From Palaemon carinicauda (Eukaryota > Arthropoda > Malacostraca > Decapoda > Palaemonidae), in NCBI RefSeq assembly GCF_036898095.1, contig NC_090751.1, forward strand, positions 75,691,797-75,755,796: a DNA stretch of 64,000 bases, given 5' to 3'. The notes below the pieces were generated by a model. The model saw only the letters and a program-made list of their open reading frames with translations, had not been told where the DNA came from and did not search any database. Position 1 is the first letter of the stretch, and each line of letters begins with the position of its first letter. Shown in pieces: positions 46,421-59,400 of this stretch. Made by a program: the position numbers and the translations under genes.

Positions 46421-47505
46421 AAGGATTAAAACTGGTAGACGAGAATGATCATGAATGGGAGGTAAATTAGTTGTTGTTTGCGGATGATATTGTACTGGTA
46501 GCAGACACAGAAGAGAAGCTTGACCGACTAGTGACAGAATTTGGAAGGGTGTGTGAGAGAAGGAAGTTGAGAGTTAATGTGGGTAAGAGTAAGGTTATGA
46601 GATGTACGAGAAGGGAAGGTGGTGCAAGGTTGAATGTCATGTTGAATGGAGAGTTACTTGAGGAGATGGATCAGTTTAAGTACTTGGGGTCTGTTGTTGT
46701 AGCAAATGGTGGAGTGGAAGCAGATGTACGTCAGAGAGTGAATGAAGGATGCAAAGTGTTGGGGGCAGTTAAGGGAGTAGTAAAAAATAGAGGGTTGGGC
46801 ATGAATGTAAAGAGAGTTCTATATGAGAAAGTGATTGTACCAACTGTGATGTATGGATCGGAGTTGTGGGGAATGAAAGTGATGGAGAGACAGAAATTGA
46901 ATGTGTTTGAGATGAAGTGTCTAAGGAGTATGGCTGGTGTATCTCGAGTAGATAGGGTTAGGAACGAAGTGGTGAGGGTGAGAACGGGTGTAAGAAATGA
47001 GTTAGCGGCTAGAGTGGATATGAATGTGTTGAGGTGGTTTGGCCATGTTGAGAGAATGGAAAATGGTTGTCTGCTAAAGAAGGTGATGATTGCAAGAGTT
47101 GATGGGAGAAGTACAAGAGGAAGGCCAAGGTTTGGGTGGATGGGTGGTGTGAAGAAAGCTCTGGGTGATAGGAGGATAGATGTGAGAGAGGCAAGGGAGC
47201 GTGCTAGAAATAGGAATGAATGGCGAGCGATTGTGACGCAGTTCCGGTAGGCCCTGCTGCTTCTTTCGGTGCCTTAGATTACCGTGGAGGTAGCAGCAGT
47301 AGGGGATTCAGCATTATGAAGCTTAATCAGTGGTGGATAATGTGGGAGGTTGGGCTGTGGCACCCTAGCAGTACCAGCTTAACTCGGCTGAGTCCCTGGT
47401 TAGGCTGGAGGAACGTAGAGAGTAGAGGTCCCCCTTTTTGTTTTGTTTCTTTGTTGATGTCGGCTACCCCCCAAAATTGGGGGAAGTGCCTTGGTATATG
47501 GATAG
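46421..47505 (+). mobile_element. LINE-1b duplicate (unit 2 copy)
   Basis: Same sequence and same AGGAGCCTC flanks (46412-46420, 47506-47514) as 38100-39184, ORF 46471-47250 with LFADDIVLV and RGRPRFGWMGG. Arose by the segmental duplication, not by a new insertion. Confidence 0.92.
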
Positions 47506-47514
47506 AGGAGCCTC

Positions 47515-49029
47515 GATAAGGTCTGGTTAGTGGTTGTCGATGGGCGTCGACACGGACGAAAACGTACCCGCAGTCATCCAGGTTCCTTGGCTTGAAATGC
47601 TTAGTTCTGTCCTGGTAAGTTTTGAGACATGGCCTGAATTTCCTGGCGATGTCCCTAAGATGATCCAGCTGCGTGTCGTTGGTTGATGTGGGAAAGAATT
47701 CGCCAGGAACTGCGAGCGCCTCCCCGTAAACCTTTTCGGCGGGCGAAGGCTCGCCATCTGTGCGAGGGGCGGTGCGAAGGCCGAGAAGTACCCAATGAAC
47801 TCGTAATTTCCAGTCCCCGTCGGTGCAGCTCACCATCAGGGACGCCTTGAGGGCGCGATGATTTCGTTCGACCATGCCGATTGCCGCGGGGTTGTATGCT
47901 GTGGTGCTGTGGAGTGTCGTCCCCATCAGGTTTGCCAGAGCGAGCCATATTTCTGAGAGGAAAGCGGGGCCTCTGTCTGTCGTGATGTCGTCAGGAACGC
48001 CAAATCTGTTCACCCAGCTTGACAAAAGGGCTTCGGCGCATGCTTGAGTCGTAGCTTCGGTCATCGACGATGCCTCCAACCAACTCATGGAGCGATCGAT
48101 GATCGTAAGCAGGTAGCGAGCAGATCCGGAAGGCGGCAATGGTCCCACGACGTTGATGTGTATGTGACCGAAACGTCTTTTTGGTTGGGGAAAATCACCT
48201 ACCCCTAATTCGGTTTGACGGCTGATTTTTCTTGATTGGCAGTTGATGCATGTCTTCGCCCATTCCCGGGCATCCTTTTTGATTACTGGCCAGATGAACT
48301 TTTCAGACAGAAGGCGAGCGGTGGTGCCTCCTGAGGGGTGTGAAAGTCCATGGATGATGTTGAATATTTTTCTTCTGCATGAGGCCGGTATCCATGGGCG
48401 TGGGCGGCCGGTGCTGGTGTCGCAGAGGATAGTTACTCCTGCTGGTCCGAGGGGAATCGCAGTTATCTTGAGCGCGGATGGCCCCATCTGGTGATCCTGT
48501 GCTTCTTGGTCGGTGCGCTGTTCAGATGCGAGATTGGCGTAATCGATTCCTAAGTGGATTGCGTCGATTTCAATCCTTGAAAGGGCGTCCGCAACTGGGT
48601 TTTTCTTTCCTGGAACGTAGCGTATGGTGCACTCGAATTCGGTGATTGTTGCGAGATGACGTTGTCGGGAGGACCATGCGTCTGTCGATTCTGTGAAAGC
48701 ATGTACGAGGGGTTGATGGTCCGTCGCGATTGTGAAGGGTGTGCCCTCCAGGATGTGCCTGAAGTGGCGGACGGCGAGGTAGACGGCGAGGAGTTCCCTA
48801 TCGAAGGTGCTGTATCTTGTTTCAGCGGGTTTCAATTTCTTGCTGAAGAATGCCAGCGGTCGAGGAGAACCATCGACGAGTTGTTCCAGCACAGCCCCAC
48901 AGGCGACGTTGCTGGCGTCGGTCGTCAGTCGCAGGGGCGCGTTGTCGTCGAAATAAGCCAGGGTGGTGGCTTTTGCGAGGACATCCTTCGTCCGGGTGAA
49001 TGCCTGTTGTTGGGGAAAATCCCACTCAA
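47515..49029 (-). pseudogene. G2 RNase H and integrase
   Basis: Reverse reading: RNase H with TTDAS just above 48900, FFSKKLKPAETRYSTFDREL, IATDHQPL and KKNPVADALSR. Then the integrase HHCC domain (GLSHPSGG ... CINCQSRK), core Asp in the HINVVGPLPPSG region (Asn where Asp is usual), TTDRGPAF with the second Asp, and MVERNHRALK with Glu. The core is one open frame from 48892 to the LINE. The first catalytic Asp appears replaced by Asn, which would inactivate it. Confidence 0.88.
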
Positions 49030-50270
49030 GTTTTTTTTGCTTCCCCTTTTAGGACGTCGTCGAGGGGTGTTAGGGTCTGTGCGACGTTGGGGATGAAGCG
49101 CCTGTAGTAATTGACCATCCCCAGGAACTCTTGAAGTTGGCGGGTGGTTGTAGGTATCGGGAACCTTTTGATGGCGTCAACCTTGGTTGTCATGGGTTTT
49201 ACCCCGCACGAGGATACGTGGTGACCAAGAAAGTCCACTCCTTCCGCGCCGAACGTGCACTTGTCGAAACGTACGACCAGGCCATTCTCCTATAGGCGTT
49301 TGAGGACGGTGCGGATGTGCCTCCGCTGTTCCTCCTTGGTTTTCGAGAATATCAGGATGTCGTCGACGCAGCAGACGCAGAATGGTAGGTCGCCCAGAAT
49401 GCTATCCATTAGTCGTTGGAAGATCGCCCCGGCATTGCGTAGACCGAAGGTTGAGTATGCGAAGGTATAGGATCCGAACGGCATCACAATGGCAGTTTTC
49501 GGAATGTCCTCCGGAAATACGGGGACCTGGAAGTAAGACTTGAGAAGGTCCATCTTGGTGAAATATTTCGCGCCGTGCAACGCACTCGTTAGGTCTTGCA
49601 TGTTGGGCAGAGGGTAGTGATCGGGCGTCGTGATGAGGTTTAGGCTCCTGTAGTCGCTGCAAGGTCTCCAGGACCCGTCAGGCTTTTTTACCATGTGTAG
49701 GGGAGATGCCCAGGGGCTCGATGCTTTCTTACAAATACCCATGCATTCCATATCCTCAAAGGCGCGTTTGGCATCCTTCAGTTTCTGGGGTGGGAGGAGG
49801 CGGAATTTGGCGTGAGTAGGAGAACCTGTCATCGTGATGTAGTGGTAGATCCCGTGCTTGGAGGGGGAACCTGGGGAGTGTCGGATTTCGGGCTTGAAAA
49901 CGTCAGGAAATTCTTGTAGGAGGTCGGCGTAGGGGTGCGTCATTACGGCGGATATGGACATTGTTGCAGGGCCGTCTTCTAGGGTGCAGGACTGGCAGGT
50001 TCCCGTGTCGATGAGACGTTTGTTAGCAGCGTCGACAAGGAGTCCGTGGTGAGCGAGGAAATCCGCACCGAGGAGGGGGCGATTGACGTCAGCGATGGCG
50101 AAGGGCCAAGAATACGAACGGCCCATGATAGATATTTTCAGGGTCCTAGTCCCAAAACATCGTATGGGAGATCCGTTAGCGGCGACGAGTGAGGGAGCGT
50201 TTTTGTTGGGACCACGGTCTAGGTCGAACTAGGACGGTGGGAATGTTGACTGCATTGCACCGGTGTCTAC
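49030..50270 (-). pseudogene. G2 protease and reverse transcriptase
   Basis: Protease: MVDTGAMQS near 50268, stop TAG near 50231, then LLGADFLAHHGLLVD. RT: DVFKPEIRHSPG, ASPLHMVKKPDGSWRPC, KMDLLKSYFQVPV, STFGLRNAGAIFQRLMD, catalytic CCVDDILIFS near 49350 (Cys instead of Tyr before VDD). Stop TAG at 49290; thumb at 49026-49238 (FLGMVNYYRRFIPN). An eight-A run near 49030 adds one base and shifts the frame before RNase H. Confidence 0.88.
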
Positions 50271-50372
50271 CATGAGTCTACGGTTGGAAACGGTATCGAG
50301 GAAATAGAAACCATTCTTGTTTTGGTTTCCTGCAGCTGCGATGGTGGTAGGTGGATTCTTCTGGCATCATCT

Positions 50373-51209
50373 TCAAGGGAAACTGCATGGTACCCTACAT
50401 TTCTTGGCGTTGCTGTCGAACTGTTGGTTGTAGAAGCACCATGCTGGGTTAGTCCTAGGGTTCGGTCGTGTCGGTTGCGGCTGTTTCTTTCTTGCTAGAG
50501 CGTTGATCTCGTCGTCCTCAGGGGCCGTTGCTGAGGAGTCTATGTAAGAGCAGCTGCTGAAGGAGGAGAACGAAGACGATACTGATGATGCTCCAAGGCG
50601 AGATGCTTTGGAGGCCTCGTGGAGCCTCTGAGCCTTCGACAGGAGTTTGTTCATCGGAAGTGTGTCAGCGTCCGTCAATTGGGCCCTTACGTCCTGTGGT
50701 AGGTGTCGGAGGAAGATCTCGCGAGATAGGCTAATTTCACGCCGTCGGCCGTTACTGTTTGTTTCGGGGAGCATAAGCAGGCCGGTTAACTCGTCCCACG
50801 CCTCGACAGGAGAGGTGTCACCCATGGGCTTGCCGGTGAGGCCCAGGACTTTCTGTGCCCTTGCTGAAATGGAGAGGGAGTAGATATCGATGAGTTTCGT
50901 TCTCAGGTCGTCGTATGAAACTTGGCCAGCCTGGGCGTCGAGCCATGGGGAAATCTTGTCGAATACCTCTTCCGGGATGGAGGAGAGAACAATGTCGGCC
51001 TTGGTGCAGGAGTCGCTGAGTCTAGCGACTCGGAAGAGTACGTCTGCTCTCAGGAACCAGGAAGCGGTGTTGTGTTGAGAAAAGGGCGGCAGTTTGACTT
51101 TGGGCGTGGAGGCGAGGCCGGTGGGCGCGATGGGTGTGTTGCTTCCGGCATTGTGGTCAGATGACGAGTCGGTGAAGAGATGGGAAGTTGATATGACGGT
51201 TAAGCTCAT
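50373..51209 (-). CDS. G2 Gag
   Basis: 278 codons, uninterrupted. Capsid-like part KLPPFSQHNTASWFLRADV and ISPWLDAQAGQVSYDDLRTK resembles the Gag of arthropod Ty3/gypsy elements. The C-terminus CFYNQQFDSNAKKCRVPC is a Cys-rich end where other family members have a CCHC-like motif; here no His is seen. The Gag start follows the 5' LTR by about 155 bp. Gag and protease are separated by a short gap with a frame change. Confidence 0.8.
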   Translation of the reverse strand: MSLTVISTSHLFTDSSSDHNAGSNTPIAPTGLASTPKVKLPPFSQHNTASWFLRADVLFRVARLSDSCTKADIVLSSIPEEVFDKISPWLDAQAGQVSYDDLRTKLIDIYSLSISARAQKVLGLTGKPMGDTSPVEAWDELTGLLMLPETNSNGRRREISLSREIFLRHLPQDVRAQLTDADTLPMNKLLSKAQRLHEASKASRLGASSVSSSFSSFSSCSYIDSSATAPEDDEINALARKKQPQPTRPNPRTNPAWCFYNQQFDSNAKKCRVPCSFP

Positions 51210-51341
51210 CCTACTGCCTTACATGCACCGAGGTGTGGGAGAACACCAAAGGCTGAAGCTCACACCTAAGGTAACGGAGTAAAGAGAAGGTAGCATGGCC
51301 GTAATAAGTCCGTTAATGGCAAAGCCAAAACCGCTGATGCT

Positions 51342-51697
51342 ACTTCAACTCCGGGGTCACCAGTTGTAAGGAAAGAGAGACAAGCGTCACCAACATCAAC
51401 TGATAGTTTATTCAAACATGTGTGGGAATATAATATAGGGTGCGGACGGAAAGGTAACATGGCGTAGGCGCCAATACAGCTTGAGCTTCCCGCCAAAATA
51501 TATGTGTTTTCTCACATGAACAAATACATGAATTGCAAGTAAACAGAAACATGTAATGAAATAATACATATGTCAAATTGTAGCTCTGAGGGAGCGGAAT
51601 ACATATATATAGGAAGCCACGGTGTGGCGAAAGGAGAATTTAGATAAATAGACAATTTGTTGAATTTCTGGACGACGGAGAGAGCAGTGTCCTTACA
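51342..51697 (-). repeat. G2 5' LTR and primer binding site
   Basis: LTR 51365-51697 with TGTAAGGA...CCTTACA ends. On the reverse strand the sequence TGGTGACCCCGGAGT follows after two bases (to about 51348), a standard TGG-starting primer binding site. ACCT target duplication at 51698-51701. Confidence 0.9.
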
Positions 51698-51701
51698 ACC
51701 T

Positions 51702-52647
51702 CCATGGATGACCTTACCTGATGGACATTTACTAACTAAAAAGGAGAATAACCCAACAATGAATGTATGCTATCACGAACGGCAAATAGCAACATTGGTA
51801 TGTAGACATCCCATTCCTTTTCATTTTCACAACAGTATGTGCGAAGCATGGTTTTGAAGGTTCGATGAAATTGTTCAACGACTCCTTGGCTATGTGGGTG
51901 ATAAGGAGATGATAAGCAATGCTTAATATTCTGGCAGGCTAAAAATGAGGTAAACTTTTTAGACGTAAAGTTGGTTCCTTGTTCGGTTTGAACTTCTTTT
52001 GGCAAACCTACCAGCGAGAAGAACTTGTTAAGAGCTTCAATTATCTTATCAGCACTCACAGTTCTTAAAGGAATAGCCTCTGGAAAACTGGTAGCACTAC
52101 ACATAATTGTCAGCAAATACTCGTTACCTTTGCTAGACCTAGGAAGAGGTCCCACACAATCCAAAACCAGTCTTTCAAAGGGTTTACCTGAAGAATTAAA
52201 GGGTTTTTCTGTCAAAACTGGATTACTGCTACCAAAAACTTTGTCTCCACATACATCATTTCCAAGAATTAACTCTACTCCCAACATTGGGATTTCTCTC
52301 ACCAAACCAATTTTAACATATCCCGAAATTAACGGAGTTTCCAACCTTACTTCTACTAATGGAGCTGAAAATTCAGGTCCAAACCCACACAGAAGTACAT
52401 ACTCTCCAGTATCCTTCCATTGGTCATACATATTTCTTATCATTACAGACTGTACCGCTCCGGTATCTCTTAACCTCTCAACTTTCTTTTTTTTTTCAAC
52501 ACAAGGGAGGTGTAACCAACCATCTCCCATAAAAGGGTCATACAATTCAGTACCTTTGGATGTGGTACTCTCTTCAGGTAATCCCATTCCATTTTCTTTT
52601 ACATTAGTCTTAATATAACCAACATGATTAACATTTTTGAACATCAT
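51702..52647 (-). pseudogene. G1 protease and integrase core
   Basis: Residues 61-64 are DTGA and 127-131 LILGND of a retropepsin. The frame then passes directly to the integrase core: LDCVGPLP (first Asp ~163), QTEQGTNF (Glu222 where Asp is expected) and GVVEQFHRT (Glu258). The HHCC zinc domain usual before the core is missing, suggesting an internal deletion near residue 150. A one-base shift near 51736 precedes the G2 insertion; the rest of the domain is at 37422 downward. Confidence 0.87.
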
Positions 52648-54257
52648 TGTTACCTATTTTGTAACCAATATTCTCATCAACATTACACATATTATTAATG
52701 CTATCGTTACAATAACTCTTACCTGGCCTATGGGGAGAAGCAAACAAACAAGGACTTCTGTCACCATATGCTTGCGGTTGATTTAACAATGCAATGGTAT
52801 TTTCAGGTTTGTGAGCATCCTTCTTAGAATGTACAGGTTTATCTTTAACTTGAATTGGACGGTTTTCTGTGCGATGTGGACAACTCCTACTGATGTGTTC
52901 TGGTTTGCCACAACTGAAACATACAAAATCTCCAAAATTTTCGCCTACATTTTGATAACGAAGTGTAAACTGATCATTTCCACTGGATCCTGCTTTTCCA
53001 GAACTAACACTAGGACCAGAACTATCTTGACTTACCCCTCTAATACCTTTATTAAAGGATTTATTATAGACTCCACGAGATGATACCTGAGAACTCGTAG
53101 TCTTACCTTGTGCCTTGTAATTTTGACGCTCTTCCCAAAACTCTGCTCCTTCCAATTTTAGGAGTGACGTCAGTATAATATAGCTTATTGGTCAATGCAT
53201 AATTATCAGACAATCTAATGGCTTCATCCACATTATCTACATCACGTTCATCCAAATATGATTTGATAAGTGGATTAATACCATCATTGAACTGCTCAAG
53301 CAAGATAAGTTCCTGAAGTTTACCGAAATCACCATTAACTTCTCGGGCATTCATCCACCTATCATACCACAGGCGTTGTTCCCGTGCATACTCCATATGA
53401 GTGTGACTGTCTCTTTTTATCCAGCTTCTGAACTTCTCTCTATACCTCTCTGGCACCCATTCATAAGCTTTCAAAACCTCAGATTTAACTCTCTCATAAT
53501 CCTTAGAATCATCCAAAGATAAGGCAGCAAATACTTTCCTAGCCTTTCCTTGAAAAGAGGTTTGAACCAACGTGCTCCTCGATGTTCTCGGCCATTCACG
53601 GTGTTCTGCTACTTTCTCAAATTGTAAAAAAAAAAAAAGCATCTACGTCATTCTCAACAAAAATGGGTACACTTTTTACTGCGTTGTCTACTTGAAAAGA
53701 CTTTGGTACTACTTTGGACTTTCCTTCTACTTCAATTTTCTTTATCTCTAGTTCTATCCTCTTTTGTTCAACCTCAGCTTCTATCTTCTTTTGCTCAATC
53801 TCTTTTTCAGCTATTTCATTTTCTAACTTCTTAAGTTCAACAACTTTCTCATTCATTAATCTAACTATTTGCAAATGAATCTGCATCTGCTCAACACTCA
53901 TCCCTTCATAAACAAGTTTTGACTTTTTTGGTTTAACCTTGCATGACTTGGTTTTCTCACGTACGGCTTTGGCACCTTCCTCTTCACTTGTACTACCCTC
54001 TGTATTATTCTCACTAGCACTTTGCTGGCTATCAGCTTCTTCCTTTTCCCAATTCATTAGTAACAATCCTTCCTTACCAGACAAAATGCCTAAAGTCATT
54101 AGCGCCTCACTTACTTTGTTTGAGATTTCTTGCTTCCTTGCAGATTCTGATACTTCTACATTATAGTACCTAGCTAGAACAATCCAGTCTATTTTAGTTA
54201 TACCTTCTAACTTTTCACCACTAGGACTACGTATGAAATCTTTCAAATCAAACATCT
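52628..54257 (-). pseudogene. G1 Gag with CCHC knuckle
   Basis: Start taken at MFDLKDFIRS (about 54257). A Lys/Glu-rich coiled coil spans roughly 53880-53720. The capsid part follows (FQGKARKVFAALSLDD, VPERYREKFRSW, QLILLEQFNDGINP-like region), then a Ser/Gly linker and a knuckle C-x2-C-x4-H-x4-C (CFSCGKPEHISRSC, about 52915). A T-run on the reverse strand (53626-53638) and another shift near 53150 break the frame. The homopolymer shift could be a sequencing error. Confidence 0.85.
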
Positions 54258-54312
54258 TTAATAACCTGCTCAAAATAACACAGTAAGACAAATATAGCAC
54301 TAACACTATCAC

Positions 54313-54500
54313 AACTCTCCCCCCTCTCTAAAGTATATGGAAGTACTGAAAAGAAATTAACAGTAGGGATACGTGAATTTACGGTTGACAGAATGAGCTA
54401 ACACCGAGGATAAGTTAATAGGGATACGTTCCGGTTTCGTTCGACAGAATGAGCAAATACCAAGTAGGGATACGTTTGGATTTCGTTCGACAGGCCCCCA
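54313..54500 (-). other. G1 leader with primer binding site and three tandem repeats
   Basis: On the reverse strand TGGGGGCCTGTCGAACG directly abuts the 5' LTR: TGG start as in a tRNA primer site. The leader has three imperfect repeats containing TAGGGATACGT and TTCGTTCGACAG (about 54364, 54418 and 54465), one of which overlaps the primer site. Confidence 0.7.
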
Positions 54501-56637
<2,137 letters not shown>

Positions 56638-57639
56638 AAACCGTGGTGCGTGTATGTACCAGGAATCTACATCTTGTGCACAATCATTTCAATTTTAATG
56701 TATCTGTATCTTTACCAAAGTAACAAATATTCTTAATCAGTTACTAATGAACAATAATATCAATTATAATATGTCTGTATCGTTAACAAAAGTAACAACT
56801 ATTCTTTAACAAGTTACCAATTCGTATGTACGTGTTCAATTTTTTTTGTGGTACCTCATAATCATTTGCTAGCATTATACCATATATAGCATACATGGAT
56901 CTGTATTTGCCATGCAGTTTTCTTTGTTTATGACTATGTGTGTTAGGTATGTATTCTTTCTTTTTTACATACACTTTTTTGCATATTCTTCCTTAGTCAC
57001 TTGTTTATGGCTATGACTAAAATATATATCCAGTCACACTCCTAGGAAACATATTTTAACGTAACTTTTAATATTCAATGCATGAATGGTAATTGTCTGA
57101 GATAATGTAATGTATACATTTATAAACCCATGACCCAAGGGTTCATTGGAGAGTTGGGAGTGTGACAGCAGCCATAACAGGATGTGAAAATAGACCATGC
57201 TAAAGCAATGCTTGGAAAGCATTGCATGAGTAAACATTTATGTATGTCTTGTAAACATGTCACAACACCTCCCGTGAGAAACAGTTGACCTATTGATCCC
57301 TACCGGAATCACCTGAAATCCAGCCATACGGCTACGTGATCATTTCTGTTTGTAAAAATATGAGACACTGAGATAGCTAATGTTACGTTATCGACGCGAG
57401 CTTATTGTAAAGCAGTTCTATTCATCTTTTCATATGGAATGGTCATCCGACCAAACCATCCATACTCAAGTGATGGAGCTATCAATAAATTGTTTAAAGT
57501 TAACCTAAAACTTTAACTTATTCTAAGAAGAACCTACAATTCTAATATTTCTATATCACATTGAAGAGATATGAGGATGGAACCACAATGTGTACGTATA
57601 ACATTCGCACACTAACAAATGTACCCATGTTCCTGATCC
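56638..57639. other. AT-rich interval, no gene seen
   Basis: Only short ORFs (67 codons or fewer) without motifs. Internally repeated text (ATATCAATTATAATATGTCT versus TTTCAATTTTAATGTATCT, and TTCTTTAACAAGTTACCA versus TTCTTAATCAGTTACTA) hints at an old ~80-bp tandem duplication near 56685-56820. Confidence 0.5.
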
Positions 57640-57689
57640 ACTGGAAAGTCTCAAAGCAGTTCACTGTTCGTTGCAGGCTTAGACAACGG

Positions 57690-58131
57690 GTTCTTTAGAA
57701 CTACCTGCCGCCACCACAACATGTCTTATCTTATGTACTTGCTTCGAATAGTGTTGGAAGAATTTCCATGAAGAAGCCATTTTCTTAGGATCATGAACTG
57801 CGGGTGAGCTGTCAGGATCCGCTCTGCGAATAAGTAGGTGAGCACTGCTCTCAGTTATTTTAGGGATAGATTTTTTTATCCTGAGGTATCGCCTCGGAAA
57901 GGCAGTCCTTCCTTGATGTCTGAAGTTCTACGAAGATAGACCTTAATACCCCCTAATGGGCTTAGGGAGACATCTTCCTTCAGTGGGCAGATTCTCCAAG
58001 GACCCCACCTTTTGGTGGGCAGCCCGTTTTGGCAAGAAAAGTAGGATCGGGAAAGGATTCAGTTCTCCCTGTTTTGTGAACTGTATATGACCTATATTTC
58101 ATTAACTCTAGCCACTGAGGCTATTGCGAAC
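57690..58131 (-). pseudogene. DIRS-H tyrosine recombinase C-terminal part
   Basis: Out-of-frame remnants matching DIRS-D 20540-21040: the inverse of GGATCATGAACTGCGGGTG (H-x-x-R region), CAGGATCCGCTCTGCGAAT, GGCAGATTCTCCAAGGACCC. Many indels; identified by nucleotide similarity, not by an ORF. Confidence 0.75.
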
Positions 58132-58325
58132 TGTAAGATGAGGCTGCTTGCAGCGCCTAAGCTCCGCCCACATAAGTGATGTCATTGTCTATGTCACGGG
58201 CTATCTGTATTTCCTTCCGCTGTGCATGATACAGCAGCATCAGTTGCAATGAAGATACGAAACAACGCTGACTGTCATTTCTTGATCCTGCCTAGGTTAA
58301 GATCCAACATGGCGCAGTGAGTAGG
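58132..58325 (+). repeat. G3 5' LTR and primer binding site
   Basis: LTR 58132-58309 (TGTAAGATGAGG...GATCCAACA). TGGCGCAGTGAGTAGG at 58310 abuts it as primer binding site. A partial palindrome GTGATGTCATTGTCTATGTCAC lies within the LTR at about 58173-58194, in two arms. Confidence 0.92.
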
Positions 58326-58362
58326 ATTTTAAGAGGACCTACAGTAATAACCGTGGCACAGC

Positions 58363-59400
58363 ATGGCACCACCATCGAGACGACCCTTATTTGCATCCCC
58401 TAGGGGCAGGATTGCAAGGACAGGAGCCTCTGGAACCGGCGTCAGGATGTTGCCGGCTTCCGTGCTGCAGCCTCACCAAGTGTTGCAAACCCAGCAACAA
58501 GCCATCCAGAATCTTCAGGCCGTGATAACAGCGTTGTCACTCCGGGGTACCAATGTCCCCTAACCATGGATCCCTTCGTCTGCAGCTCCAGAAAAGTGCG
58601 AGGCTGAGGTGTCCCCTGCAGCCTTCAGGTCTTGGAAACGGTCAATGGAGTGTTGGTTGCAACTTTGTAAGTTGAAGCCTATCGAGGCAGTTCACCATAT
58701 AAGGCTGCATTGTGTTCCGATAATGCAACGTGCCCTTGATTCTAGGTATACTGACGCCCAGTGGAGTGCCCTGTCTACTGAAGGGGCATTCAATGCGGTT
58801 AAGCAAATGGTAGTGAAAGCTTCTAACCAAGCGGTGCAGTGGCTTGAGTTTTTTTATTTGGCCCAAGAGCCTAGTGAGTCCTTCAATGATTATTTTATCA
58901 AGTGTACACAAAAGGCTACTGATTGTGCATTCACATGCCCTAATTGCAATCATGATTTATCCGAATATATGCTTTTGCGCAAGCTCATGGTAGGCCTAAG
59001 TGATAAAGTGCTTAAAAGGCAAGTGTTTCAATCATGCAATAATATCCGTGATATCGATTCCCTTAGAGTTATGTGCAGTGCATTCGAGGGCGCCCGTGAC
59101 GACGCCGTTCGTAATAGGGCATGGCTTAGCAGCTCCCCTAGAGTGGCTGCTCTCGGTGAGTTCGAGGAGGAACATGAGGTGGAGGTGGCAGCTGCCCTTG
59201 CTAAGTGTGACAGAAATACCTCTGTAAAAGTACAATAGCGTCTTTGTGGTAATTGTGGTACTCGTCATAGCCCTGGGTATTCTTCATGTCCCGCAAGAAG
59301 AACGACATGTTACGGGTGCAGTAAAACCGGTCATCTGAAGAAGTGTTGTAGAGGGAGGAGTGCCAGGAATAACGTTAGTGTTCTGGCCGAGGAGTCGGAC
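58363..59400 (+). pseudogene. G3 Gag with two zinc knuckles (two stops)
   Basis: ATG 58363, leader rich in Arg/Pro, then capsid-like AAFRSWKRSMECWLQLCKL, YLAQEPSESFNDYFIKC and LSEYMLLRKLMVGLSDKVLK. After a stop the frame continues with two Cys/His knuckles (CGNCGTRH...C and CYGCSKTGHLKKCC, 59240-59350). Stops: TAA 58561 and TAG 59236, the latter exactly between capsid and knuckles. Confidence 0.85.

Larger units (their letters stand above)
39548..47868. repeat. Tandem duplication, unit 2
   Basis: Second copy of 31226-39547: partial DIRS-E (to 44770), G1 piece, G2 3' LTR, LINE-1b and G2 integrase fragment in the same order and orientation. Unlike unit 1, its right edge runs on into the rest of G2, so this unit carries the original G2 junction, whereas unit 1 carries the original DIRS-E junction. 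Confidence 0.95.
37427..51697 (-). mobile_element. G2: Ty3/gypsy retrotransposon inserted in the G1 integrase
   Basis: Reverse-strand element with LTRs at 51365-51697 (5') and 37427-37758 plus duplicate 45747-46078 (3'). The 4-bp target duplication ACCT is at 37423-37426 and 51698-51701. Order: Gag, protease, RT, RNase H, integrase, the usual gypsy order. Without the LINE and tandem duplication it is about 4.9 kb. LTRs differ at roughly 4% of sites by eye. Stops, a homopolymer frameshift and the LINE make it inactive. Confidence 0.92.
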
